From Batrachochytrium dendrobatidis JAM81 (lineage: Eukaryota; Chytridiomycota; Chytridiomycetes; Rhizophydiales): a stretch of 64,000 bases of DNA. The DNA lies in the NCBI RefSeq assembly GCF_000203795.2, contig NW_006281102.1, forward strand, positions 1,536,106 through 1,600,105, given 5' to 3'. Each line of letters starts with the position of its first letter. Within the stretch, counting starts at the first letter, position 1. Below the pieces are notes generated by a model that did no database searches, was not told the origin of the DNA, and saw only the letters and a program-made list of their open reading frames with translations. Position numbers and translations under genes: made by a program. This document shows, in pieces, positions 1 to 11,922 of the stretch.

Positions 1-369
1 AGATTGCATTATTGAACTAGAACGCGAGCGTATCTGCAAGTTTGGAATACTTGACACAACCCGATATGTGAATTGAAATGGATGAATCTGGTAATTGTAC
101 AATATATATCTATATCAAAAATGTAAAAAGAAATCATTGCAGTTCAAGCTATAGTTTAATCATGGGCATTATATAATAAGCGTTGTGTTTAGAAAAGTCA
201 GTGTAGTCGATCTGTAGTGGAAAACAACAAATATTGTCTATTCCAAAGCAAGATAGATACAGAAAGGTGTTTCATTTTACGTGAATACGGCGGTAAAATA
301 AATCTATATTATAGAATACAACTTCAAATACTTGATGCATAGTATTCAACTGCATCAAAATATTGATAT
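1..369. other. Intergenic region downstream of the TTC39-like gene
   Basis: No coding region is seen. The stretch is AT-rich. At about 272-297 it holds one terminal inverted repeat of the dispersed element family found throughout the window (core TTTTACGTGAATACGG). The matching left end is not seen and may lie outside the window or be decayed. Confidence 0.6.
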
Positions 370-3300
370 TTAAAGACGTTCCAATACTGCAGTCACTTGA
401 GCCAATGCTGCAACACATATAGATTTAAAATCCATATCCACGGGTCTATTGCTGGGGGTAAAAGCATCAGTTGATCGAGCAGACGCATCCAATGACACTC
501 CATCAGCTGTAGAGGATGGTGAAGGAGATAACACTGCTCTCTGATCCTGTACATATTCGCTTGTATTAGATACACCCATAAACACACCTAACCCGCTATC
601 GTCCAGTCTTGGCGTTCTTCTAAACTGAGGCGAGCTACCACTACCATGACCCATGAATGGAAATTCCACATCCATACCCTTTGAAAGAGAGTGGTGATGT
701 TTACCGACACGACCGCTGCTGCTCATTTCGCGACGAATGAAGTGGGGCGTGGGTATATCTGATATGAGCGCAAGCGTTCGAGTGCCAGTTATTCGAGTTT
801 GCCCCGACAATAGTGTAGGAGTTTTGCTTCTAATGAACCCACTAAATGATGCACTTCGTTTCCGTTCAAGTTGTCTTGGTGGTGAAGTGGTGTCCAAGGG
901 AGACGCTATTCCTGGACGATCGCTTCCAATTATCAAGTCGGGATTAACGTCCACAAACTCATTGGATTCAGGTATAGAACAATCTGAATTTTGCTCATGG
1001 AGTTCAAGTGACTGAGATACAATGCTGTGATGGGTTAGTCCAAGTTGGACTAGCATGCCTTGAGAATTAAACCCAATATCACGAGGTCGTCCTTCCTTGA
1101 CCAAATCCAACAAGATGCGTTTGGAAATATCCCATTTGGAAAATCCAGCACCTTTCAGCTCTGCCATTTCAAGCCACGCATATGATATAAACTTGGCAGT
1201 GACGGATACATGCGTGGCATCCAATTCATCGTCCAATTGGATACAGTGTCGAAAATGTTCAAACGAGTGGTGTTTCTGCAAAGAAACATTAGAGTGAACA
1301 TGCTCTTGCATACAAGCTAGAGCAATATACTTGCATATTGTACCAGCAATTAAATGATATACAACATCTATTTTGATGTACAATGAGTTTTTGGCTTTTG
1401 CAGGTTTGGATGCATTCCGTAATGCGGTGGTTTGTTGGTAAATGGCTTCCAAGAGCGTTTTCAGACTATACAAGTGTAATGAGCTGGTATTGGACTGTGC
1501 AATACTCGCTATGCCTCGGAAAAGATACACTGAAACAAACAGCATATATGGGTATAGTATTTCATCCGTCCCAACCCATTCAAGCACCAGTTTACATGCA
1601 CGTATCATAGACAGACCCTACATATTTCAGCACCGTATTGAAATAGCAGAGTATAGAAACAGTCAGAGCCAAATATCTAGGCAGGATTGACATGAAATAA
1701 ATACAATCTACCTTGATCCCCGTCCCTTGTTGCGAGGAAATCAGATTTATGTTTTGTCTGCAACTAGCCAGCACATCTGCAATATTAATTACACAGTCAT
1801 AACAAGCTTCCTTAGTTGAATCCAAAACAGGAAATATTGCAGCAATGCCACATATCAACACTCCGGCAACTTGCTGGCAGTCATTAATGTCTCTGCAAAA
1901 GTGTGATGTTAAAACAGTACTCTTTGAATCTAATGGCAAATTACGAGGATCCCATACTCGCAATAGAGTATTATAAGCATGCGCGTAGTCTTGAAGTAAT
2001 AGTGCAGTTATTCCCATTTCTAAAAGCAGGCGAGTGGATGTCTGTGACGCTGGTGGTGACAATTGCATGCATGCATCAATAATGTTGTATCCCCACTGTG
2101 GCTGTCCAATATTGCGACAAGCAGTGCTGCAAACTAGAGCCATACTCTTTGATTTCCTAAAAACAGTTGACGTTTAAATTTTGTATGCTTTAGACATTAT
2201 TTTACAGTAAATATTGCAGCAAGAATATAATCACTCTTACGAATAGTTTTGTTGAATTATTTGTATAATTTGGGTGACTAGCTCAGACTCGGCCACTACA
2301 GATGGAAGCGAACAAAATGCGAGGGGGCTATTGATAACACAGGAAAGGTAGGCTATAGCAGAAAATGGAGCTGCGACATATATCCATTCAAGATAAATCA
2401 GTTATCACTGTTCATTATCAAATAGCCCAAGCAAGTAAGGAACAGCAAGCAATTACTTACCGTATACATTATCTTGATATGTGGCTAGGAATAAAGACTC
2501 CATAGCACCGTGTGCCTTGTTTCGCACTCCAACTGTCTTGAAAAACACAATAAGTGACCTTGAAAGCTAAAATATAAACAGTCAAGTCAGCCCATATAAA
2601 AACATCAAGTAATATTATAATGAAAAATGCAGAATAAAACCTACAAAAACAGGAGCAACGCAAAATATGGATTTTCCCAAATCCAATGCACCGACTACAT
2701 CAGTGTACAGTGCTTTTGTAGCCCGAGTGACAGTGATTGAATCGCTACATCTTGAAGTAGCAAAATGTGTCCCAATGGTAGCAGCATTGTGTCCAATCTC
2801 GTCGGTCGTAGAAATGCCTTCTATCTGTTTAGATATCTTTTGCAACAGCTGCCACGATTTACGCAAATTCATTGCACCATTGATATCTCTTCCATCTAAA
2901 ATCTGAAAGATTCCACGAAGAAGTAACAACAGTACCAAACAGCATTCAATATCCAGCTTCCATAGTTTCCAAAACAGAGTTTCTTGTCGAAGTGATGTAG
3001 ATGTTGCCACTCCATGATCCAACCATGCCGTACTTGAACTTTTTGAATGGGTAGAGCCAAAAGTAGGCATCCGAGAATTCAGGGAAATTGATGGAAAACT
3101 AGAAAGCGCAACAGAAATATACTGTGTGTCGGATATGTCCAACATTTTTAAGCAAACAGACATGGCTGAGTTGAGTGATCGATATAGCTCGTCTTTTGTC
3201 TGGTGCGATCCAACTGAGATATGCTGCAAAAATCGAGTCTATATGCGCCAGATTAAATAAAAAAAGTTGGCCGTCATTGCATTTAATTCCAGTTTTTGAT

Positions 3301-4916
3301 ACATCCTTTCAAATACTACTTACAAAAACGATTAAAAGAGAAAACCGAGACAGTACTTTATCGCGAGACTGGGATTTAGCAATGTCCAAAACTCCTTCAA
3401 AATGATTGGTCCACAGCTGATTGCATGCTTCATTAAATTCTTTGCGCCGAATAATGAAATTTTCAAAAGTATCTTGCTCTGGCCGAGCTCTTCTGAACAA
3501 AGCCGAGTCAGGTGCGGCAGTGGAAGCAACAAGTCTTTTTGTAGACATTCCTGAAATAGGTAGAAACGTTGACTGGTGAAACGAGATTGGATGTGGTCTG
3601 TCGGATTGAAAGTTTGAATACTCGACTTGATCTGAATAGTCTATGTCAGCAAATGGACGAGATTTTAGCGATGATTTTTGAATGGAAATGGGAGCTGATG
3701 TACACATGTTGATGGTGGAATTGTCCAGTGACGACTTTAATCCTGGCATTGAGCTTTCGATTTTAGCGACGTGTGCTTCAATAGTATGACCTGTATTTGT
3801 GGAGCATGCTGATGAGGTATAGATTCAATTAATTGATGTAAAGTATATTTAAAATATTGCACATTTGAGTTACACTTGAATGTATACCTAAAGTCGGGAC
3901 TTTTGTAGTTGCAATATAAGCAGTGGATTCAGGGAAAAAGAAATCAGAAGCATCAAGTGATTGAGCCTTTGCATCTGTATGAATCGGTGGAGCAGCTTCA
4001 ACTTGAGAAGTAGCAAGCGTAGATGTATGATCGTTCGAATTTTGCAAATTTGATACATTAAATCTTTGCTCATTCTCGTCGTGGTCGAATATAGGAGTAT
4101 AGCCTGCCTGAACATGTATATCTTTAGCCCACACATAATCACCAAAGATCATTGTGACATACACATAACACAGGAGTTCACTCCATGAAATAAGAAACTG
4201 AAATGCGAGGGTAATAAAAGCAAGTCCAGTATACGCAGTTGTTGCTCTAAAAAACATGTACAAGGTAGATATCTATATATTTACAGAACACAAACAGCAG
4301 GATTAGAACATATGCATATTTGAATATTTTGCAAGCGCCAAAAACACCATCGACTTACAAACGTGCAGATAAGAGGGATTCTAAACCGAATAGCCCAATC
4401 AAACCGCAATAGAAAAAACAAGATCAGTAGACACCGAATGCAAGAGAGAAGCATCAAGTCGATCGGCGGCAGATTAACGATGGAAGAAGGAAATGGCAGA
4501 CGAAGTTTGTCAGGATAAACAACGATATAAACAACGAACAGACAGACAGAGCAGATAAAGTCGATGGCAGTCAGTGCAGCCAAGACATGACTATATCTGA
4601 TGGTTGGACTGGATCCAGCATTGAATCTGGTGGATTGTAAGTTGGCATCTGCGGGTGTGCTGCAGACTGGATGGCCAAGTGGCCTATCGGCCATTACTGG
4701 AACAGAGCGTTTATAAGGGAAGCCCGACAGCATCCACTGAATCAAACTGCTGTTGTTGGAGATGCCAGGATCGATCTCTACAAAGGACATGACAGGATCT
4801 ACATCGCTGCCCAATAACCCATCAGATTCATGTTCTGCATCCGATTCTCTACCATTGTTCATATTGATTTCAAGCACACCCAAATCAGTGTTGCTACTAG
4901 AGAGTATCTGCACCAT
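370..4916 (-). CDS. TTC39/IML2-family tetratricopeptide protein with an N-terminal multi-pass membrane region
   Basis: Eight exons: 4359-4916, 3888-4272, 3324-3808, 2645-3223, 2461-2566, 2241-2370, 1712-2156 and 370-1617. All introns are GT-AG and phase-compatible, and the sum is 3936 nt (1311 aa). Residues ~110-260 carry about four hydrophobic segments (e.g. FICSVCLFVVYIVVY, LLILFFLL). After a polar linker, residues ~400-1100 match the DUF3808/TTC39/IML2 pattern: FEGVLDIAKSQS, then INGAMNLRKSWQLLQKI, then VVGALDLGKSIFCVAPVF (the 'gv.lG.GlFnl..S.lP' block) followed by VFFKTVGVRNKAHGAMESL, then repeat helices ending near AWLEMAELKGAG. The last ~210 residues are Ser-rich and look disordered. 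Yeast Iml2 is linked to lipid-droplet and inclusion-body clearance, and animal TTC39 proteins to lipid traits. The role here is inferred only. The membrane N-terminus is unusual for the family. Two separate genes are possible but unlikely, because the exons join in frame with no gap. Confidence 0.75.
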
Positions 4917-5987
4917 ACTAATAGCAGCAAGTAGTTCAAATGCAGGACAATTGACACTATCGGAGTTTGTTATAAATACTCTCAGTCCTGCCAGTGCATT
5001 TTAAGCATATTTGACCCAAGCTCTAGCTGATAGCTTTTTAGTCATGTGTTTGAAGCTCATTCAGAACGATTGATATCGAAGTGCGTTGCACCCGTTTAAA
5101 CTATCAACGACGTCTCGGATGTTAAAGAGTTCAGAATAAACTTGGTATTGGCATCATGCATACAATGGTGCTATGACTGAATGCTCGATTATGTCTAGTT
5201 TGTATTATTCAACATGTTGAATAATACGACTAGGCTTGAATCTACAATATTCTAATCCAAGGTTTACCAACTCCATTCATGAGAGCATGTGTTGGAGATT
5301 CATGAGGTAACTCAGTCCAATCAATAGATGGTATAGTTCGTTATTTATGGAAATCATCTCGAGTATCTTGGTCATCCTTTCAATAGTTGAAGGTGTATCT
5401 GGTAGCTTAGCTTGGATTCGTTTAGTAGATTCATTGATGCCAAACGGCCAGCACATGGACTTTAGTTGATGCATATTCAAGTTAGAAATCATAAATATCA
5501 ATAAACAGCCATCTAAATCTGATCCAGTTTAAAATATTTGTTCATAATACTGACGAGTTTTATTTTCCAAAATAATTAATGGCATTCACAAGTTCCTTCA
5601 TTGATCGTAGATGGAATCTATGCACTAAACAACCCAACCGCCTCAATAGCTGTCGCTCTAGTGTGTGTAATCTACAGTCGTATTCACATAGAATGGAGTA
5701 CTATTTATCCTGCAATGGCTGTCTTGTTCCATAATATGCAAGATTCGTTATGCTTTCCTACAAAAATTGATCTTTTTGATTCTTCCATCAACACAATATC
5801 CATCGTATGATATCGACAGTCAAACTATAGTGTTGAACTGGAATTAATTCATTACGATCCAAATATTGAGTTTGACTGTTGTACAGCAAGTATGGTGTGA
5901 ATTATCATGTCATGAAACTGACTGTATATTATACACTGGCTTATTTAATGTTCTACTTTACATGATGCAGCATAAAAGTATATAGGT
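4917..5987. other. Intergenic region with a transposon-like repeat
   Basis: No convincing gene. A 74-codon minus-strand frame (5277-5501) has no recognisable features. The right half (5671-5975) is a member of the terminal-inverted-repeat family described separately. The first ~100 bp upstream of 4916 should hold the promoter of the TTC39-like gene. Confidence 0.5.
5671..5975. mobile_element. MITE-like element, TIR family member
   Basis: The left end is ACAGTCGTATTCACATAGAA at 5674. A decayed right end (CTTTACATGATGCAGCATAA) lies near 5957-5975. The interior resembles the element at 8484-8805, particularly the segment before the right end (GTGTGAATTATCATG versus GTGTGGATTATCATG). It has no coding capacity. 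Confidence 0.6.
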
Positions 5988-6818
5988 CTATTTATTAAAC
6001 CAATGCTCCACAAATTTACTGTGCGCATCGTTGCTTTCATCCATATAATCAGATGCTTTTTTTGTTTTAGATCTGATTTTTGCGCTCAGCCTGGCTATCT
6101 TTTCTTTAATTTTATCGCATCGAGCAGCATCACGTTCTTTAGTCTGTGTATCCTGTTTGGATTCATTGTCTGCACTAGTATCGGAATTTACACTAGCTTC
6201 CAATTCTTTTAGACACTTTTTTAACTTTCTCTCAAGTTTAATCACTCGGAGTTTGAGTGAAAGTGCATTGTGAGCGCTCAAAATAGCTTGATCTTTCAAC
6301 ATGGACGCTTGTTTTAATTGGGTTTTAGCGCTTGTGTCCAAATGGGTAGAAGGTTTGGATTTTGGTACAGAAACTTGAAAGTTTGGATTGGGATTTAAAC
6401 CAAGATTCAAACCGTAGTTTGGCTTGGATCCCTGAATAAGTCTTTGCTTGGAACCTGAATCAAGAGTCAAACTGTGTTCGAGATTGGTTTCTAAATCAAG
6501 ATTCGAGTCGTGGTTTGGATTGGGATTTAAACCAAGATTCAAACCGTAGTTTGGCTTGGGTCCCTGAATAAGTCTTTGCTTGGAACCTGAATCAAGAGTC
6601 AAACTGTGTTCGAGATTGGTTTCTAAATCAGGATCCGAGTCGTGGTTTGGATTGGAGTCCGAGTTGAGATGCTGTTGAACTTGTGAATCCTCATCAGCAT
6701 TGGGTGAATTGGTTTGTGATGATGGTGCTGATGAATCGACGTTGTCAGGTAAAATCGGAGATGCCATGATGCTCCCATACAAGAGCACCAAAAGACCCAG
6801 AGTAAAATTTATGATCAT
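5988..6818 (-). CDS. Secreted repeat-containing protein, unknown function
   Basis: Single exon, 276 aa. It starts with a hydrophobic signal peptide (NFTLGLLVLLYGSIMAS), so it is predicted to be secreted. Residues ~60-150 hold a near-perfect tandem duplication of ~43 residues rich in Asn, Pro, Leu and Gly (units contain DLETNLEHSLTLDSGSKQ and PNYGLNLGLNPNPN). The C-terminal half is charged and likely helical or coiled-coil (KLRVIKLERKLKKCLKELE, then KIKEKIARLSAKIRSKTKK). It has only a few cysteines and no enzyme motif. I do not recognise the family. Its design, signal peptide plus repeat plus basic helical tail, resembles the proteins at 29040 and 30568 without sharing their repeat sequence. 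The start was chosen because the signal peptide begins at the first Met. Confidence 0.75.
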   Translation of the reverse strand: MIINFTLGLLVLLYGSIMASPILPDNVDSSAPSSQTNSPNADEDSQVQQHLNSDSNPNHDSDPDLETNLEHSLTLDSGSKQRLIQGPKPNYGLNLGLNPNPNHDSNLDLETNLEHSLTLDSGSKQRLIQGSKPNYGLNLGLNPNPNFQVSVPKSKPSTHLDTSAKTQLKQASMLKDQAILSAHNALSLKLRVIKLERKLKKCLKELEASVNSDTSADNESKQDTQTKERDAARCDKIKEKIARLSAKIRSKTKKASDYMDESNDAHSKFVEHWFNK

Positions 6819-7459
6819 TTGATAGGTTGGTTTTTAATTATATCAGATATTGCTGTTGTAAAAGATAATCAGAAAAGCCAGAGAAATGAGTAGGTTTTTA
6901 AGAGTTAATAGCAACGTTTTTATCTCGAGTCATGAAGGGATCATCGAGATTAAGCACTTTCCACACCCAGGGTTTCGCTACTTCCACAGTTACAAAGCAC
7001 GTACCCTGGATATGCCGATAATCTAGTTGTTTGAAGTAAAGGGTGCTGATAAACATATAAGCTTTTTATTAATGTAACACAGGGTCAGTAGTAGGAATAC
7101 TGCAAATATGGATGGTAGCACAAGGGCAAGTAGCCCCAAACGCTCATCGTATAGCACAACACAATCCTTAAACATGCCCTGACAAAATAAGGTCTTCTAT
7201 ATCACTGCAAGGGACAGCATGAAGCCATTTTCAGTAGGTCAAGGTCTAACATGGTAGAAACAAAGTAGAATGGGCTAGAGAAGGCAACACAACACCCTAA
7301 ACCCTGCTAGGCCACGTCCTTCCAGTAGACACTGCTGGTTAATAAAAGCATAGTGTTCTAGCTAAAAAGGGAAGGAGTTGCCCATTGCCTGCTACCAATC
7401 GCTGTTCAGTGATCATTCTGCCTACAAAACTGCTACAACTTCACTACTATACAGCTCCG
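6819..7459. other. Divergent promoter region between two secreted-protein genes
   Basis: No gene or TIR element is seen. The region is less AT-rich than its surroundings. A TATAATTA-like motif (minus strand, ~6836-6845) lies about 20 bp upstream of the 6818 start, and a TAATAAAAG stretch lies near 7338. Confidence 0.4.
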
Positions 7460-8482
7460 ATGAAGTCAAACTTGATCGTCAGTCTTGCTTTAGCAACATC
7501 TACGGCGGCATATTCCTTACCGCCAGAACTTCAGGAAAATCACCACCAAGTAGTTAGACCAACTCCAAACCAAAAACAGGCGTACTGGTATAGAACACAT
7601 TGGTGGTTACAACATCCGCATCAAAGGCCAGCCAGCTGGTCATGGAAACAAACGTACTGGCACGATCCCAATGCCCAGCATCAACACAATCAAAATATCC
7701 AGCATCAACACAATCAAAATGTGCGACATTGGCACGATCCCAATACTCAGCATTGGCACGATCCCAATGTGCAACACCGACACAATCCAAATATTCAGTA
7801 TCGGCAGCATGTATCAAATGGACATGCGAGTCGATCAGCTGTACACGCTCAATACCACAGATCTAAACCACAATCTACTACAAGTGTAAGTAAATCTGCA
7901 TCTGATAAAAAAGGTAACCACCCACATACTAGTACTTCCAAATCAAACTCGAGTGATGATGATGACGAAGAAGAAGATGGGGAGGAAGAAGAAGATGGTG
8001 ATGGTGACGAAGATGGTGATGGTGACGAAGATGGTGATGGTGACGAAGAAGAAGATGGTGATGACGACGATGATGGTGACAAGAATACTCATCATGGCAG
8101 CTCTTCATCGACAAAAAATTTTGCAGATTCAAGTAAAGCTACTTCGCATGGCAAATCAAGCTCACAAACGAATACCGAATCACAACATCACAATTCAACA
8201 CAAGATAAAAATACCTCAAATGGTCCCAGTACAACAAGTACATCAGTTACCGAACAAAAGCAACCGCCCGCAGCAACTTTTGATGTACAGGTTGAATTGC
8301 CGGGTAGTCAACCACCTCCGGCCTTGGGACAAGGCCAAGTTGAAGGAACTTCAGATCCATCGATGCCATCACAAGGACATACTGCTAATGGTACAGCAAA
8401 TTGGGTGTTGGCTGCGGCAACTCCAAACATAACCACATACTTTGGGCTGGCCCTTTTGACCATAGGAGTTGTTTTGCTTTAA
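7460..8482 (+). CDS. GPI-anchored-type surface protein with His-rich repeats and an acidic block
   Basis: 340 aa in one exon. The frame is open from 7385, but the Met at 7460 is preferred because it begins a classic signal peptide (SNLIVSLALATSTAAYS). Residues ~27-123 are Trp/His/Asn-rich, with short units such as HWHDPNTQ, HRHNPN and HQHNQN. Residues ~164-207 are an almost pure Asp/Glu/Gly run encoded by GATGGTGAT-type repeats. A Ser/Thr/Asn-rich stretch follows, probably O-glycosylated. The last ~25 residues are hydrophobic (YFGLALLTIGVVLL) after small residues, the pattern of a GPI-attachment signal, so the mature protein would sit on the cell wall or membrane. The His and acidic blocks suggest divalent-metal binding; this is inference only. 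I do not recognise a family. Confidence 0.75.
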   Translation: MKSNLIVSLALATSTAAYSLPPELQENHHQVVRPTPNQKQAYWYRTHWWLQHPHQRPASWSWKQTYWHDPNAQHQHNQNIQHQHNQNVRHWHDPNTQHWHDPNVQHRHNPNIQYRQHVSNGHASRSAVHAQYHRSKPQSTTSVSKSASDKKGNHPHTSTSKSNSSDDDDEEEDGEEEEDGDGDEDGDGDEDGDGDEEEDGDDDDDGDKNTHHGSSSSTKNFADSSKATSHGKSSSQTNTESQHHNSTQDKNTSNGPSTTSTSVTEQKQPPAATFDVQVELPGSQPPPALGQGQVEGTSDPSMPSQGHTANGTANWVLAAATPNITTYFGLALLTIGVVLL

Positions 8483-8483
8483 T

Positions 8484-8805
8484 TTACAGTCGTATTCACA
8501 TAAAATGGATCACTTCTGTGCTTGGTGACTATTTTTGCTCCAGATTATACAATATTTGTTGCGTTTTTCTACTAGAAATTGGCATTTCCAATAAATACAT
8601 CATCCATAATATGATTCTCAATCAAACTATAGTTTTGAACCGAGATTATGCATGTTTATACAAAAATGACCACAGGAACCAGACAGCTTTGTCAAAAATT
8701 TAGAGACAATGCTGTATAGTATATTTTGTGTGGATTATCATGCTACGGAGCTGATTTTATTATAGACTTGTTTAGTTGCATTTTACGCGAATACAGCGGC
8801 GAAAT
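8484..8805. mobile_element. MITE-like element with both terminal inverted repeats
   Basis: The left end (TTACAGTCGTATTCACATAA) begins one base after the stop codon of the upstream gene. The right end is TTTTACGCGAATACAGCGGC at 8781-8800. The element is 322 bp with no coding capacity. The 3' UTR of the 7460 gene must run into it. Confidence 0.75.
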
Positions 8806-9590
8806 TATGAGCGTGTTGATCCGAGTCTCAGTAGTCAAATCTGCATCTCCATTTTCGTGGCCAAACATTTTGATAAATTGAAGAGCAACACCATATTCAC
8901 ACAGAATATATTATTTGCTATTCACCATTCAAGTATCAGCCCAAATCCTTTGACGGTATGGAAAGACGGCAAAAATATGTCAAACGGGTTTACTTTTTCA
9001 GCTCGACTTTAATATATTGATTCATACACTGAAGACTACATCAAAGTATGTCGATATTTAATCAATTACAGATTCGCGGAGATTCAATAATGTTAGATCT
9101 ACCAGAGCCACTATTAGAATGCCACGTTCAACATTTGCTTAATTTTTAAAACACTGCCATGGCGTTTGAACTGACAAACAGCTGTAAAATATAAGTAGAC
9201 TCGGCTGGGGTTTACACTCATCTTCAGCAAATTGTTTGATTAGCTTTAAAAATAAATATCAGATTGAAATGCACCCACTTTGTGACAACGTATATGACTA
9301 CTCTAGTCAAAAGGGGTTTTCAGCCAAAAGCTATCGTGGTGCGTATTGATGACTTGATAGACAATGTCTTGAATTTATTTGAGTTTCATGCATAGTTGGA
9401 GTGGAATAATAAGTCTCAGATACATTGTATCTGTCTAGTTTTGGCTACTTTTATTCGATTTCAACAACCCTAGATATTAATCGTCAATTTAAATACATGC
9501 CAAATATTTAGGATTCGTGTATGCTGGCCCTCAAAAAGGTAGCTGAATTGATTAGCTGAGACGGTGGATACTTTGACTTGATACTAAATC
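8806..9590. other. Intergenic region upstream of the mannosyltransferase gene
   Basis: AT-rich sequence with no supported gene. Short open frames here have no domain, signal peptide or splice partner. The proximal part presumably holds the promoter of the 9591 gene. Confidence 0.4.
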
Positions 9591-11431
9591 ATGTTTGACA
9601 TGCCTGCAGCAAAATATGTTTATGGCATACTCAGAAAAAAAGCTAAAGGTTTTATACTCCTGTATCTTTTAATGAGTGTTGTAGTATTAGTTGCATTTAT
9701 ACACATTGGTATGTTATTTTTGAGACTAATACTATTCAAATTCAGTCGAATACACCGACTATTTATAGTTTTGAAGCGTGTATTCGGGTCAATATCGTTA
9801 AACTAATACTCTGCAACCATAGGCGCATATTCTATTCGTTATTCCAAACTTGAAGGGCATGTCGGTTCAAGTATTGAAGATAGTTACACTGCAGTCTATA
9901 GCACAGCTGTTTCACTAGAACCACTGTGCTCTAAAAGTTTAAACATGAGGTATGTGAACAAAGTAGTCAGCTTTACAATAAGAATGGGCATTCGATTACT
10001 CGGCTCAACACTGACATCATTTGATTTTTAGCTCTAATGGTAAATCCGGGCCATCAATTAAAATCAGCGATGCATATATAAATCAGATTATATCAGCACT
10101 GAAATACATCAATAGTAAAGACGCAATTCCCGACGGCGGTGATATGGTTGAATTGGGGAACATTGCACGTACTTATCAAAAAGCCTTTGACATTTACTAT
10201 CAACTGGTGATTTGCCAATACGATTCTGCTACAAGGACTCGCATGGAGGATCAACTTTTCCAATTGGAAAAAAAACTTTATCCATGGATCATCAATGGAC
10301 CTATGTACCACTCGGCAGTGGAATCACTTTTAAAATCAAGAGGACGTGGAATTGTCATGACCACTGGTTCAAAATACGCTTTAGTCGCCCAACACTCCAT
10401 CACCATGCTTAATTTTATTGGTAATCAATTGCCAATTGAAATCATATATTGTGGCGAAGACGATCTTGGGCAAAAGGAGCGTGATGCATTGACGTCGTTA
10501 CATCGAGTTACACTTGTGGATATGCAATCTGTGCTTGGTCTGAAGAAATGCAGCAAAGGATGGGAAAACAAGCCATTGGCAGTATTGGCATCTAGTTTTC
10601 AACAAGTCATTTTGATGGACACTGATGCCTTGTTTTTCCAACATCCAGAAACATTGTTTGAAACAAAGGCATACAAGGAAACAGGAGCATTGTTTTTTCG
10701 TGATCGAACTCTTGGATTTGGAACTTATGGTCATGGACCTGGATTGACTGATTTAATCAACACATTAGCTGAGCCATTCAAAGAAAATCTCATATTCAAT
10801 ACTAGTCGCGTGATGGCGAAAGTCTCGTCCGATGAGCTTGATTCAGGAGTTGTGGTTTGGGATAAGACAAGATCGATGCCTGCTATTCTCCTCACATGTG
10901 CACTTAACAGTATGCCTTATATGGACTTGATATACTCAAAGACATACGGTATGCACCTTTTATTTAAAAGTAATACACGCTGATTTGAACATGGTATTAA
11001 CACAATTTGAACTACTGTTTATAGGTGACAAGGAAACGTATTGGTTGTCTCATGAAGCATTGCAGATTCCATTCACAGTTTTTTTGGATAACGGTGGAGC
11101 AATTGGGAAAGTTTTTGAACAAGAAGGCAAGCACAAGGTATGCGGTGGTTTATACCATGCAGATGAACATGGTAAACCACTATGGTTCAATGGTGGCATT
11201 GGCGAACGCATCCCTTCAAAAAACCTGAACATGATGGAGCCTACTTACTGGGCAACTGAAAGTGCAGGTGTAAATGTTGATTGGGAACTTTCAGGATTGC
11301 CATTTTGTTTATATGGAAAAATGGATGCACCTGGCGATTATAGAGACTCCCGGATCGGAAAGCTCAGCAGCTCAGAGTTGGTTATTTCCAAGAAGATGGT
11401 AGATTTGTGGGTTGAATTGTTTCAGTTATAA
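9591..11431 (+). CDS. Alpha-1,3-mannosyltransferase, GT71/MNN1-type type II membrane protein
   Basis: Four exons: 9591-9708, 9823-9949, 10032-10948 and 11025-11431 (522 aa). Residues ~20-40 are a single membrane anchor (FILLYLLMSVVVLVAFIHI) after a short basic cytosolic tail, the Golgi type II layout. The catalytic domain shows the GT71 features GRGIVMTTGSKY near its start, then LAVLASSFQQVILMDTDALF containing the DxD (DTD) metal and nucleotide-sugar site, then a glycine-rich block (FGTYGHGPGL) and SDELDSGVVVWDK. The C-terminal block includes KETYWLSHEAL and GALPLWFNGGI-like sequence (KPLWFNGGI). Such enzymes add alpha-1,3-mannose from GDP-mannose to N- or O-glycans in the Golgi. Exon joins restore YG/DKETYW at the last intron. 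The exact linkage cannot be told from the sequence. Confidence 0.85.
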
Positions 11432-11922
11432 ACAGCTTTTTATTAATCGATATGCCTTGTAATTGGATGGGGATACAAGTTGTGAAATCAATTTATTATT
11501 TAATAATAGTAGTCAGTCTAGGTTAAAGCATGAATTGACTAAACATCAGTAATAGGATTGCATGTGATTTGGCATATGAATGCTTAGTATCAAAATGATT
11601 AAACTTGAGATCCACCCATAATATACTCATAATATGCTCATACTATCCATCATTATACTCTTGTAGTTTTGATTTTGGTTGCTATCCAACTATTTCTCGT
11701 TTTTATATTCAAGACAATCGAATATAGATTAACAAGTTATGAATGAGAGCATTCAGACTATACAGCTGTTTTTTGAATTGCTGATACATCAAGTGATCCA
11801 AAAATGTCACAATCTTGTCATACTTTTTCAAATCTATCCAATTTTTATTTTTCTATTCAGTTCAAATGGTATTTGATCACATAACCATTACGGCAAAATC
11901 AGTGGTTTATTATTCATAATCG
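11432..11922. other. Convergent 3' intergenic region
   Basis: Lies between the 3' ends of the mannosyltransferase (+) and dynein (-) genes. It is AT-rich with no gene, TIR end or tandem array. Confidence 0.5.

Noticed and set aside
3750..3887. Gene boundary between the membrane exons and the TTC39 exons
   Set aside because: A GT-AG intron (3809-3887) joins them in frame and the summed exon length is a multiple of three, so a single gene is better supported.
5277..5501. 74-codon minus-strand frame
   Set aside because: No ATG-proximal signal, no domain and no splice partner. AT-rich spacer next to a repeat element.
7849..8432. Met/Lys-rich and Ser/His-rich frames overlapping the acidic block
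   Set aside because: Frame-shifted readings of GATGGTGAT-type DNA repeats within the supported gene.
8776..9012. 78-codon plus-strand frame starting in the right TIR of the 8484 element
   Set aside because: Its first codons are the TIR itself. No recognisable features.
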